The position numbers and the translations under genes were made by a program. This document shows positions 1 through 6,406 of a stretch of DNA of 13,739 nucleotides, in pieces. Position 1 is the first letter of the stretch. The number at the start of each line of letters is the position of its first letter. Source of the stretch: CAIWXH01 sp964555675 (GTDB taxonomy: Bacteria; Chloroflexota; Chloroflexia; Chloroflexales; Chloroflexaceae); assembly GCA_964555675.1 (NCBI GenBank), contig CAZKTU010000182.1, positions 1-13,739 on the forward strand, given 5' to 3'. The notes under the pieces were generated by a model. The model did not search any database. It was not told the DNA's origin and saw nothing but the letters and a program-made list of their open reading frames with translations.

Positions 1-1669
1 CCGGCGGGGGCGCTGGCGGCGCGGGCGGCGGGGCGATGCGCTCGGCGTAGTAGCTATAGCCGCCCTCGTAGACCCGCAGCTCGCCGTCGTCGATCGCGAA
101 GATGCGGTCGGCCACCCGGTCGAGGAAGTAGCGGTCGTGCGAGACCACGATGATCGTGCCGGGGAACTCTTCGAGGGCCGCCTCGAGCACCTCGGCCGAG
201 GGGATGTCGAGGTTGTTGGTGGGCTCGTCGAGCAGCAGGCAGTTCGCCCCGCTGAGCATCAGGCGGGCCAGCTGCACGCGGCTCTTCTCGCCGCCCGAGA
301 GTCTGGCGATGGGCTGTGTGGCCGCCGCGTAGGGGATGAGGAAGCGCCCCAGCTTCGAGACGGCCTCGCCCTCGGTCATGGGCCTGAGCGCGCGCAGGGC
401 CTCGATCGGGGTGCGGGCCATGTCCAGGGTCTCGTGGTGCTGGGCGTAGTAGGCCCGCTCGATGCTCGGGCCCACCCAGAGCTCGCCGCCGTCGGGCTCG
501 AGCAGGCCGGCGATAATGCGCAGCAGCACCGACTTGCCGGCCCCGTTCGGCCCCACCACGCCGATGCGCTCGCCGTTCTGGATGGTCGCCACGGCGTCGA
601 GCAGCACGATGCGCTCGCCAAAGCCCTTGTCGATGCGGCGCAGGTCGACGGCCTTGACCCCGCCGCGCAGGCGCGGGCGGAACTCGAGGGCCATCCTGCG
701 GCGCTCGAGCACCGGGCGCTCGACTTTGTCCATGCGGTCGATCTGGCGCTGTTTGTTGCGGGCCTGCTTGATGTGGCGCTCGTTGACCACGATGCTCGCC
801 CAGAGCTTGAAGCGGGCGATCGCCTCCTCGAGCTGCGCGATCTCCTTCTGCTGAGCCACATAGTCGGCCTGCTGCTTGAGCAGGGCCAGCTCCTTCTGGG
901 CGGTGAACGCCGAGTAGTTGCCCTCCCAGCGGAAGAGCCGTGCGCCGCCGGCGGCGGGCTCGAGCTCGCAGATCAGGTTGACCGTCTCGTCGAGCAGGTA
1001 GCGGTCGTGCGAGATGATCACCACGGCGCCGCGGAAGTCGCCCACGACCGCTTCGAGCAGGGCCTTGCGCTCGAGGTCGAGATGGTTGTCGGGCTCGTCG
1101 AGCAGCAGCAGGTCGGGCTCGGCCAGCAGGCAGCGCGCCAGCCCCACCAGCTTGCGCTGGCCGCCGCTGAGCAGGCCCATCGGCCGCTCCCAGTGCTCTT
1201 CGGCGAGGCGCAGCTGGCGCAACAGCTCCTCGGCGCGCCCCCTGATGGCCGGGCCGCCCAGGTCGGCGTAGCGGTCGAGCAGGCGCCCGTGCTCCTCGAG
1301 GACGGCGCCCAGCCGCTCCATGTCCTCGACGACCGCCGGGTCGGCCATCTGGGCTTCGAGCTCGCCGATGCGGCCCTCGAGGGCCGCCAGGTCGGCCCGG
1401 CCCGCCAGCAGCTCGGCCAGCACGCCCCGCTCGGGGTCGCCGGCGTACTCCTGGGCCAGGTAGGCCACCTTCGCGTGACGCCTGAAGGTGATCTGCCCCG
1501 CGTCGGGCGGCTCGAGCCCCGCGATGATGCGCAGCAGCGACGATTTGCCCACCCCGTTCGGCCCGACCAGGCCGATCTTCTCGCCGGACTGGATCGTCCA
1601 GCTCAGCCCCTTGAAGATGCTGCGCCCGCCGTGGATGCGGGCGATCTCGCTCAGGTCCGCGATGATCAT
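1..1669 (-). CDS. ABC-F family ATPase (ribosome-associated), C-terminus off the left edge
   Basis: Soluble protein with two ATP-binding cassettes and no membrane domain. ABC-F proteins bind the ribosomal E site and relieve stalling or, in some members, antibiotic inhibition. About 556 residues lie in the window. Cassette 1 has Walker A GPNGVGKSS at about 36-44, signature LSGGQ near 166 and a Walker B/D-loop reading DEPDNHLD near 187-195. A charged, helix-rich linker (KQQADYVAQQKE) follows at about 250-330. Cassette 2 has Walker A GPNGAGKS near 372, LSGGEKS near 455 and DEPTNNLD near 477. After the cassettes come YEGGYSYYAERIAPPP and a Pro/Ala-rich stretch, with no stop before base 1. The ATG at 1669 is chosen because AGGAG lies about 8 nt upstream and cassette 1 starts at once. 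DEPDNHLD in place of DEPTNHLD is a mild variation. Whether it is a housekeeping factor or a resistance factor cannot be told from sequence; the attenuator-like leader favours an inducible, resistance-type role (inference). Confidence 0.93.
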   Translation of the reverse strand, partial: MIIADLSEIARIHGGRSIFKGLSWTIQSGEKIGLVGPNGVGKSSLLRIIAGLEPPDAGQITFRRHAKVAYLAQEYAGDPERGVLAELLAGRADLAALEGRIGELEAQMADPAVVEDMERLGAVLEEHGRLLDRYADLGGPAIRGRAEELLRQLRLAEEHWERPMGLLSGGQRKLVGLARCLLAEPDLLLLDEPDNHLDLERKALLEAVVGDFRGAVVIISHDRYLLDETVNLICELEPAAGGARLFRWEGNYSAFTAQKELALLKQQADYVAQQKEIAQLEEAIARFKLWASIVVNERHIKQARNKQRQIDRMDKVERPVLERRRMALEFRPRLRGGVKAVDLRRIDKGFGERIVLLDAVATIQNGERIGVVGPNGAGKSVLLRIIAGLLEPDGGELWVGPSIERAYYAQHHETLDMARTPIEALRALRPMTEGEAVSKLGRFLIPYAAATQPIARLSGGEKSRVQLARLMLSGANCLLLDEPTNNLDIPSAEVLEAALEEFPGTIIVVSHDRYFLDRVADRIFAIDDGELRVYEGGYSYYAERIAPPPAPPAPPP

Positions 1670-1715
1670 GGATGCTGCTCCTGTGACGCGGGCCGGGCGG
1701 TCGCCGAGAGTGTTC

Positions 1716-1754
1716 AATAAAAAACGCCGTGGGCTGCCGCTTCGGCCCACGACG
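1716..1754 (-). terminator. Intrinsic terminator in the ABC-F 5' leader (attenuator)
   Basis: On the minus strand the arms 1754-1745 and 1734-1725 form a continuous 10-bp stem (CGTCGTGGGC with GCCCACGGCG, one G-U pair) with a 10-nt loop. Six Ts (1724-1719) and then ATT follow directly. It lies between the leader ORF stop (1780) and the ABC-F ATG (1669), so transcripts from the promoter near 1909-1938 would have to read through it. It is the only hairpin in the window with a long T-tract. Confidence 0.75.
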
Positions 1755-1779
1755 CTCGACTACTTCGCTCTGAAAGTCC

Positions 1780-1881
1780 TTACACAATAAGCCTGGCGCA
1801 GGGCACACTGATCCTATGTGCTGCGCCGAAGACACCCCCACGGGTGCTCTTCCAGGTACTTGTGCTCTGACTCCAGCGCAT
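1780..1881 (-). CDS. Putative 33-aa leader peptide upstream of the ABC-F gene
   Basis: Short ORF inside the ABC-F leader. It starts at ATG 1881 with AGGAG (1894-1890) 8 nt upstream and ends at TAA 1782-1780. The peptide begins MRWSQSTSTWKS and ends SVPCARLIV. It has no recognisable domain or membrane segment. The stop lies 25 nt before the 5' arm of an intrinsic terminator, and a hairpin overlaps the last third of the ORF. Such short translated ORFs ahead of a terminator act as ribosome-stalling sensors for several ABC-F resistance genes (known for the family). Translation here is inferred only from the ribosome binding site, position and context. It is longer than typical leader peptides of this class, so a chance ORF remains possible. 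Confidence 0.5.
   Translation of the reverse strand: MRWSQSTSTWKSTRGGVFGAAHRISVPCARLIV
1795..1827 (-). promoter_or_regulatory. Hairpin in the ABC-F leader (possible anti-terminator partner)
   Basis: On the minus-strand RNA, GGCGCAG (1827-1821, read as its complement) pairs perfectly with CTGCGCC (1801-1795). Inside it CACA pairs with TGTG across a 9-nt loop, with a 2-nt bulge. The 5' arm overlaps CTTCGGC (1831-1825), which can instead pair over 7 bp with GCCGAAG (1746-1740) at the top of the terminator stem. Two competing pairings are therefore visible, as expected in an attenuator. Their energies were not computed. Confidence 0.45.
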
Positions 1882-1908
1882 ACTGCCTGCTCCTGAATAA
1901 TCTCGCGA

Positions 1909-1938
1909 AGCATACCACCAGATCGGGGCGACCGTCAA
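1909..1938 (-). promoter_or_regulatory. Promoter of the ABC-F leader transcript
   Basis: On the minus strand TTGACG (1938-1933), an 18-nt spacer and TATGCT (1914-1909) form a good sigma-70-type promoter. The predicted start is near 1902, giving a leader of about 230 nt before the ABC-F ATG at 1669. It is the clearest two-box promoter in the window. Confidence 0.6.
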
Positions 1939-1954
1939 TCAGACTTTCGACGGT
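1931..1954. promoter_or_regulatory. Inverted repeat between divergent ABC-F and GH1 promoters
   Basis: ACCGTC (1931-1936) and GACGGT (1949-1954) form an inverted repeat with a 12-nt spacer. It covers the -35 box of the ABC-F promoter and the region where a -35 of the GH1 promoter would lie. A dimeric regulator bound here could affect both genes. The arms are only 6 bp, so chance is not excluded. Confidence 0.3.
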
Positions 1955-1970
1955 GCCGGGGCCGAGGCGC

Positions 1971-1976
1971 TATAAT
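1971..1976 (+). promoter_or_regulatory. -10 box of the GH1 gene (likely leaderless transcript)
   Basis: A perfect TATAAT lies 6 nt before the ATG at 1983, so a start about 7 nt downstream of the box falls on the ATG itself. No Shine-Dalgarno sequence can fit between them. No good TTGACA-like -35 is seen; the closest is TTCGAC near 1946-1951. Confidence 0.6.
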
Positions 1977-1982
1977 GGCGCG

Positions 1983-3356
1983 ATGAGCGAGCAGCTACAC
2001 TTCCCGCCGGGGTTTCTGTGGGGCGCGGCCACCGCCGCCTATCAGATCGAGGGCGCCTGGGCCGAGGACGGCAAGGGCGAGAGCATCTGGGACCGCTTCA
2101 CCCACACGCCCGGCAAGATCGCCGGCGGCGAGACCGGCGACATCGCCTGCGACCACTACCACCGCTGGGAGGAGGACGTGGGCCACATGGCCGCCATGGG
2201 GCTGAAGAGCTACCGCTTCAGCGTGGCCTGGTCGCGCATCTTCCCCACGGGCGGCGGCCGGCCCAACCAGCGCGGCCTCGACTTCTACCGCCGCCTGATC
2301 GAGGCCCTCAATACGCGCGGGATCATCCCCTCGCTCACCCTCTACCACTGGGACTTGCCCCAGGCCCTGCAAGAGCGCGGGGGCTGGCTCGAGCGCGATA
2401 CGGCTCTGCGCTTCGCCGAGTACGCCGCCTTTCTGTTTCGGCAGCTCGGCGGCGAGGTGCCCTACTGGGTCACCCACAACGAGCCCTTCATCCAGGCTTT
2501 CTACGGCCACGGGAACGGCGAAAACGCCCCGGGGCGGCGCAACCCGTGGGAGATCCTGACCGTCGGGCATCACCTGCTGCTCTCCCACGGCCTCGCGGTC
2601 GAGGCCTTTCGGGCGATCGCGCCGCGCGCGGGGGCTGCGGGCGCGCCCGCTCCGCAGATCGGCATCGTGCTGTTCATCTGGCCGCACCACGCCGCCAGCG
2701 ACCACCCGCGCGACCAGGCCGCCAACAGGGTGGCCGACGGGGCCATGAACCGGCTCTTCCTCGAGGCCCTCTTCGCGGGCGGCTACCCCGCTGATAGCTT
2801 GCGCCACTTCGCGCGGCGCGGCATCAGGCCCGCCGTGCGACCCGGCGATCTGGCGATCATCGGCAGGCCGATCGACTTTCTGGGGGTCAACACCTACACG
2901 CGCCTGGTCAACCAGGCCCACCGGCGCGATCTGCTCAGCGGCGCCCGACAGCTGACTCCCACCGGTCCGACGACGGCCATGGGGTGGGAGATCTACCCCG
3001 AGTCGATCCGCGAGGCCCTGCACAAGGTGCGCGCGTATACGGCTTTGCCGCTGTTCGTGACGGAGAATGGGGCCGCCTTCGACGACAGGCCGGGGCCCGA
3101 CGGGGTGGTCGACGACCAGGAGCGCATCGCCTATCTGCGGGCCCATATCGCTGCCGCCCGACGGGCGATCGCCGACGGGATCGACCTGCGCGGCTACTAT
3201 GTCTGGACCCTGCTCGATAACTTCGAGTGGTCGAAGGGTTTCGCCAAGCGCTTCGGGCTGATCCACACCGACTTCGCCAGCCAGCGGCGGACCTGGAAGC
3301 GCTCGGCGTACTGGTACCGCGACGTGATTGCGCGCAATGGCCTCGACGGCCTGTAG
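1983..3356 (+). CDS. GH1 family beta-glucosidase
   Basis: Retaining beta-glycosidase of glycoside hydrolase family 1, hydrolysing terminal beta-D-glucosides (or galactosides or fucosides) of short oligosaccharides. It is 457 aa, normal length for a bacterial single-domain GH1 TIM barrel. Visible family marks: FPPGFLWGAATAAYQIEG at the N-terminus; THNEPF with acid/base Glu167; the region around VNTYTR; FVTENGAAF with nucleophile Glu361; and LDNFEWSKGFAKRFGL near the C-terminus for sugar binding. There is no signal peptide, so it should be cytoplasmic and act on imported sugars. The frame stays open 55 codons upstream, but GH1 homology starts at once after ATG 1983 and a TATAAT precedes it, so 1983 is chosen. 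It ends 12 nt before the convergent vWA gene. No sugar transporter or regulator lies beside it, so the substrate is open. Confidence 0.95.
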   Translation: MSEQLHFPPGFLWGAATAAYQIEGAWAEDGKGESIWDRFTHTPGKIAGGETGDIACDHYHRWEEDVGHMAAMGLKSYRFSVAWSRIFPTGGGRPNQRGLDFYRRLIEALNTRGIIPSLTLYHWDLPQALQERGGWLERDTALRFAEYAAFLFRQLGGEVPYWVTHNEPFIQAFYGHGNGENAPGRRNPWEILTVGHHLLLSHGLAVEAFRAIAPRAGAAGAPAPQIGIVLFIWPHHAASDHPRDQAANRVADGAMNRLFLEALFAGGYPADSLRHFARRGIRPAVRPGDLAIIGRPIDFLGVNTYTRLVNQAHRRDLLSGARQLTPTGPTTAMGWEIYPESIREALHKVRAYTALPLFVTENGAAFDDRPGPDGVVDDQERIAYLRAHIAAARRAIADGIDLRGYYVWTLLDNFEWSKGFAKRFGLIHTDFASQRRTWKRSAYWYRDVIARNGLDGL

Positions 3357-3362
3357 GCTGGG

Positions 3363-3377
3363 GCGCCCCTAGGGCGC
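3363..3377. terminator. Short hairpin between convergent GH1 and vWA genes
   Basis: GCGCCC (3363-3368) and GGGCGC (3372-3377) form a 6-bp GC stem with a 3-nt loop that contains the complement of the vWA stop codon. It could end transcription from both sides of this 12-nt convergent gap. No T-tract follows on either strand, so support is weak. Confidence 0.25.
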
Positions 3378-4122
3378 GCTGCTGCTCGTGCTGGGCCGGC
3401 CCTGCGCCGAGGCGTCGCACGCGAGGGTCGCCGCGATCTCCGTGAAGACCTCGTCGAGCTGCTCGACCCCCGAGGCGCTGCGTGTATCGGCGGCCGTGGT
3501 TGTCAGCTGCTCGAGCAGCCGCAGCCCATTGGTGTGGCCGAGGTGGGCCGCCAGCACGCGCACGCCCTGAGCGTAGGCCTGGTCGGCGATGGGGAGCGGG
3601 TCCGCATACTCAGGGCTGTTGAGCCCGTCGGTGAGCAGCACAATCACGGGGGCGGCCTCGGCCCGGCGGTTCGCCAGGAGCTCGAGGGCCGCGCTCAGCC
3701 CCGCGCCGATGTTGGTCTTGCCTTCGATCGTAATCGTGCGAAGCTGCTCGGCGACCTGCTCGTGGCGCTCTGCGGGGCTCAGCCCGGCCAGCGTTACGGC
3801 CGTGTCGTTGAAGGTCACCAGGGCGATCTGGTCGTCGCCATCGTGATTGTCGAGCAGGAACGTCTTTGCCGCCGCCAGCATCTGCTCGTGGGCCCCTGCG
3901 TCGCGGATCGAGGCCGAGCGGTCGATGAGCAGCACCATATCGCGGGGCTGCGCCACGCACACCCCTGGCGTGGGGCTGGGCGTCGTCGGCGTGTCGCTCG
4001 GCGACGGGTAGGCTACGGGGCTGGGCGTGAGCGTCGTCGTGGGCATAATGGTTGCGGTCGACTCGACGGTGGCGCTAGGCGTGCTGGTGGCGCTGGGCGT
4101 GCTGGTGGCGCTGGGCGCGACG
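3369..4122 (-). CDS. Membrane-anchored vWA protein, C-terminal part (after the assembly gap)
   Basis: C-terminal part of the gene that starts near 5245; the two parts are in different frames only because the N gap has an arbitrary length. It opens with the S/T/P/A/V linker (TSTPSATSTPSA-type repeats, then TPTTPSPTPG), followed by a von Willebrand A domain of about 190 residues. The MIDAS metal site is complete: DRSAS (DxSxS) after VLLI, a Thr in GKTNIGAGL, and the Asp of LLTDGLNSPE. vWA domains with an intact MIDAS bind protein partners through a divalent metal. The linker and the upstream membrane segment place this domain outside the cell (inference). The protein ends with a Ser-rich tail and TAG. 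A start at ATG 4046 is possible on paper, but the open frame continues unbroken to the gap, so that ATG is very likely internal. Confidence 0.85.
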
Positions 4123-4277
4123 NNNNNNNNNNNNNNNNNNNNNNNNNNNNNNNNNNNNNNNNNNNNNNNNNNNNNNNNNNNNNNNNNNNNNNNNNNNNNN
4201 NNNNNNNNNNNNNNNNNNNNNNGGTGGCGCTAGGCGTGCTGGTGGCGCTGGGCGTGCTGGTGGCGCTGGGCGCGACG
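4068..4277 (-). repeat. 54-bp tandem repeat (18-aa P/S/T/A units) interrupted by the gap
   Basis: The 55 bases 4068-4122 on the left of the gap are identical to 4223-4277 on the right. Each encodes, on the minus strand, the same 18-residue unit (VAPSATSTPSATSTPSAT-like) in the same codon phase. Within a unit, a 15-bp sub-repeat encoding STPSA recurs. The last bases of one copy run into the first bases of the next, so the locus fits a 54-bp minisatellite of at least two copies, with the true number unknown. Confidence 0.8.
4123..4222. other. Assembly gap (100 Ns)
   Basis: Exactly 100 N bases, a conventional placeholder for a gap of unknown size. Both flanks are the same 55-bp sequence, so the assembler most likely failed in the minisatellite. 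If the array is in register, the start-to-start distance of the flanking copies should be a multiple of 54; the placeholder makes it 155, which breaks the reading frame artificially. Confidence 0.95.
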
Positions 4278-5245
4278 GTGGCGGTCGGGCTCGGTTCAAG
4301 CGTCGCGTCGGGCTGCTCGGGCGTCGGCGTGGGCACGACGGGGGTGGCGGTCGCCGTCGGCGTGGGCACCAGGGGCGGCGTAGCCGTGGCCGACGGCGTG
4401 GGCGTCGCCGATGGGGCGGGCGACGGCTCGACCGGCGGGCTGAAGGTCGGCGCGCTGAGCAGCGCCGTCGGCGCGGCGGCGACGAGGGGCGCGAAGGTCG
4501 GCGTGGCGCTCGGCGCGAGGCTGGGCGTCGCAGACCCTACGACCGGCGCAACTGTCGGCGCGAGGGCGGAGGGCGTGGCGGAGGGGGCCGCTACGCGAGG
4601 CGTCTCAGTCGGGGCGCTCGGGGCCGTCGACGGGCTCGCCGTGGGCGGCGCGCTCAGGCCGGTCGGGCTTGCGACCCCGCCGGCGAGCTGGGGCTCGACG
4701 GAGTACGCGCCGGCCGGGGTGGCCACGTAGGAGACCTGCGCGACGCGGGGCGCCCAGGTCGGGTGCGCGGCGAGGCCAGCCCGGGCCGCGGGCGCGCCGG
4801 CCCCGGCGAAGGGCAGGAAGACCCTGACGCAGGCGGCGGGGGTGGCGGCGGCCGCAGCCACGGTGGCGAAGCGACCCATCGGCGCGCCGCACGGCGACGG
4901 AGCGTCGGCGAAGCGCTGAGTGACGATCAGCCGATAGATCCACGGCACCGTCGTGACGAAGACCATCTGGAGCACGATGCTCAGCAGCACGATGCTCAGC
5001 ACGCGGGCCGCCACCCTGGCGAGGGCCGAGAGAGAGCTGCCGCCCCCACGGAGCGCAAGCTGAAACTCGCGGGCCATGATGGTCGCGAACGTCCGGCCTA
5101 GCTCCTGCGCGATGGAGATGAATCCATTATCGGGGTCGCTGATCAGTTCGGCGAGCAGGTCGCGTTCTTCGACATAGTCGGCTGTTTCCAGTCGGCGTAG
5201 CTGCTCTGCGATGAAACCCCGGACTGTTGCATCCATAGGGGCCAC
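4223..5245 (-). CDS. Membrane-anchored vWA protein, N-terminal part: cytosolic domain, one TM helix, linker
   Basis: N-terminal part of the gene that continues at 4122-3369. Residues 1-75 are hydrophilic and helical (FIAEQLRRLETADYVEERD, then LISDPDNGFISIAQELG) with no family I recognise. About 81-104 is one hydrophobic helix (RVLSIVLLSIVLQMVFVTTV). A stretch with VRVFLPFAG follows, then a long linker almost entirely of Ala, Pro, Ser, Thr and Val. The likely topology is N-terminus in, linker and vWA domain out. GTG 5245 has GAGGAG only 3 nt upstream; ATG 5236 lies 12 nt from it and is an equal choice. The gene sits about 310 bp after the sigma/HTH pair on the same strand. A cytosolic domain, one TM and an extracellular sensor resemble a membrane anti-sigma factor in layout, but no anti-sigma motif is seen. 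Confidence 0.8.
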
Positions 5246-5273
5246 CCGCTCCTCGTAGGTACTTCAGGGTCTG

Positions 5274-5292
5274 CCCCTCGTCGCCCGAGGGG
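5274..5292 (-). promoter_or_regulatory. Hairpin in the upstream region of the vWA gene
   Basis: CCCCTCG (5274-5280) and CGAGGGG (5286-5292) form a perfect 7-bp stem with a 5-nt loop, 28-46 nt before the GTG at 5245. It lies in the probable 5' UTR and has no T-tract. It may affect translation or message stability; the role is unknown. Confidence 0.35.
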
Positions 5293-5390
5293 CCGCCGTA
5301 AAGAGCCTCGAACCATACCTACACGTATTGATGCGGTCATGCTGGTGTCTCGCTTACAAGCATACGACGAAACCTCGTAGAGTATTCTTA

Positions 5391-5424
5391 CGCAAACCTT
5401 GCTCCTATCTAAGGTAAGTTTGCG
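5391..5424. promoter_or_regulatory. Imperfect inverted repeat upstream of the vWA gene
   Basis: The arms CGCAAACCTT (5391-5400) and AAGG-taa-GTTTGCG (5411-5424) pair over 11 positions (7+4) around a 10-nt centre. They lie in the 309-bp stretch 5246-5554, which has no gene I can support. The position, about 150-180 nt before the vWA start, suits an operator. I found no convincing -35/-10 pair for the vWA gene. Confidence 0.35.
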
Positions 5425-5466
5425 CAGGCTGGGCCCGAGCAAGCGGTTGCGGCGAGACGAGGGCAG

Positions 5467-5505
5467 CGCTCGAAGGCCGGGCGCTGTTGCGCGACGGCCT
5501 GAGCG
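5467..5505 (-). terminator. Large GC hairpin after the HTH regulator gene
   Basis: CGCTC (5467-5471), AGGCCG (5474-5479) and GCGC (5481-5484) pair in order with GCGC (5489-5492), CGGCCT (5495-5500) and GAGCG (5501-5505) around a TGTT loop. That gives 15 bp with small internal bulges. It starts 49 nt past the HTH stop (5555) and could separate the sigma/HTH unit from the vWA gene. No T-tract follows on the minus strand, so it may be a processing or stability element instead. Confidence 0.4.
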
Positions 5506-5554
5506 GCTGACAATCTGTTGCGTGCGGGCCATAGGGGCGTTTCTTGCGGCAAGG

Positions 5555-6367
5555 CTAGCCGGCGAGCGGGCGCAGCAGGCCGGCGAAGGCGCTGAAGCTC
5601 TGCTCGATATGGGCTAGCTCCTCCTCATTTATTCGCTTGGCCTCGCGGATGCGCTCGCGCTGCTCGGCCAGGGCCAGAGCCTCTACCCCTACTTCCGTGA
5701 GCGCATAGCTCGCGGGCCGTCCCTCGCTGCGGCTGAGCAGCCCCTCCTGGACGAGGTCGGCCAGCGTGCGGGGGAGGTCGGCCGGGTTCCACGACTTGCC
5801 GCGCTGCTCGGCGATCCACTTCTTGACCTGATAGGCCGTCGCCGGCGCGCGCAGATACTTGATCGCGGCGAGAATATCGAGCAGTTCGAGGGCAATCGCC
5901 TCGGGGGCGGGCTGCGGCGCGGGGGCCTCCTCGGGCGTGGCAATCTCGGCCTCGAGCTCGCTGAGGAACTGCGGGTCGGGGCTCGCGGCGGCGCCGCGCG
6001 CGACGTCGATGGCGGCGGTGACCCGGGCCCAGTCATTCGTCTGATGATGCTCGAGGACCAGGGCCAGGCGCGGCCAGGCCTCGGCGTAGGTGGCAAGGTC
6101 GCCAAGCAGCCCCTGTTCGAGCAGCTCGAGGGCGCCCTCGCTGAGCCCGGTGCGCAGGGCGATGTCTTCGCGCGAGAGCTGGCGCAGGGCGCGGCGCATC
6201 AGCAGCCAGCGTCCGCAGAGCCGGCGGGCGGCCCTGAGCTCGGGAGGGACGTGAGCCGAACCTGGGATGAGCTGGTCGATCAGGCGCTCGAAGGCGGCCG
6301 CGCGTGCGCCTGGGGGCACACCTTCGTTTCCGGGCTGGCCAGGGAGGCCGGTGCGATTGGTGCTCAT
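5555..6367 (-). CDS. Two-domain DNA-binding regulator (XRE-like HTH plus PadR-like winged helix)
   Basis: 270-aa soluble protein without membrane segments. Residues about 55-90 (RRALRQLSREDIALRTGLSEGALELLEQG) read as an XRE-like helix-turn-helix. After an acidic, Pro-rich hinge (about 140-157), residues about 158-235 read as a PadR-like winged helix (ELLDILAAIKYL, then LADLVQEGLLSRSEGRPASYALTEVG). A charged helix ends the protein (RERIREAKRINEEELAHIEQ). Two different DNA-binding folds in one chain are unusual, and a protein-binding role for one is possible. ATG 6367 has AGGAG 8 nt upstream. It starts 39 nt after the sigma-like gene stops, so the two are almost certainly cotranscribed. It may tune the sigma factor or control the downstream vWA gene (inference). 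Confidence 0.8.
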   Translation of the reverse strand: MSTNRTGLPGQPGNEGVPPGARAAAFERLIDQLIPGSAHVPPELRAARRLCGRWLLMRRALRQLSREDIALRTGLSEGALELLEQGLLGDLATYAEAWPRLALVLEHHQTNDWARVTAAIDVARGAAASPDPQFLSELEAEIATPEEAPAPQPAPEAIALELLDILAAIKYLRAPATAYQVKKWIAEQRGKSWNPADLPRTLADLVQEGLLSRSEGRPASYALTEVGVEALALAEQRERIREAKRINEEELAHIEQSFSAFAGLLRPLAG

Positions 6368-6406
6368 AGCGGATGCTCCTGAATTAGGGTCGGCGCGTGG
6401 GCCGGC

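Noticed and set aside
54..1913. Long minus-strand open frame of 619 codons and long plus-strand frames over the ABC-F gene (for example 137-1720)
   Set aside because: They are frame shadows of the GC-rich ABC-F gene: low-complexity Arg/Ala/Pro or Leu/Val/Glu-rich translations without motifs, while the true frame shows both full ATPase cassettes.
1995..3266. Minus-strand open frame of 423 codons opposite the GH1 gene
   Set aside because: Antisense shadow of a gene whose plus-strand frame holds all GH1 motifs; the translation has no recognisable domain.
3360..3369. GGGGCGCCCC palindrome at the GH1/vWA convergent junction as a protein-binding site
   Set aside because: A 10-bp all-GC palindrome is easily found by chance in such GC-rich DNA; the overlapping 6-bp hairpin is listed only at low confidence.
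3534..4730. Plus-strand open frame with Val/Gly/Ala repeats through the N gap
   Set aside because: Antisense of the P/S/T/A linker and vWA domain. The minus-strand frame has the intact MIDAS residues and a membrane helix.
5143..5532. Minus-strand open frame of 129 codons in the region before the vWA gene
   Set aside because: Arg/Ser-rich translation with no motif or ribosome binding site. It overlaps the true vWA start in another frame and runs through the inverted repeats.
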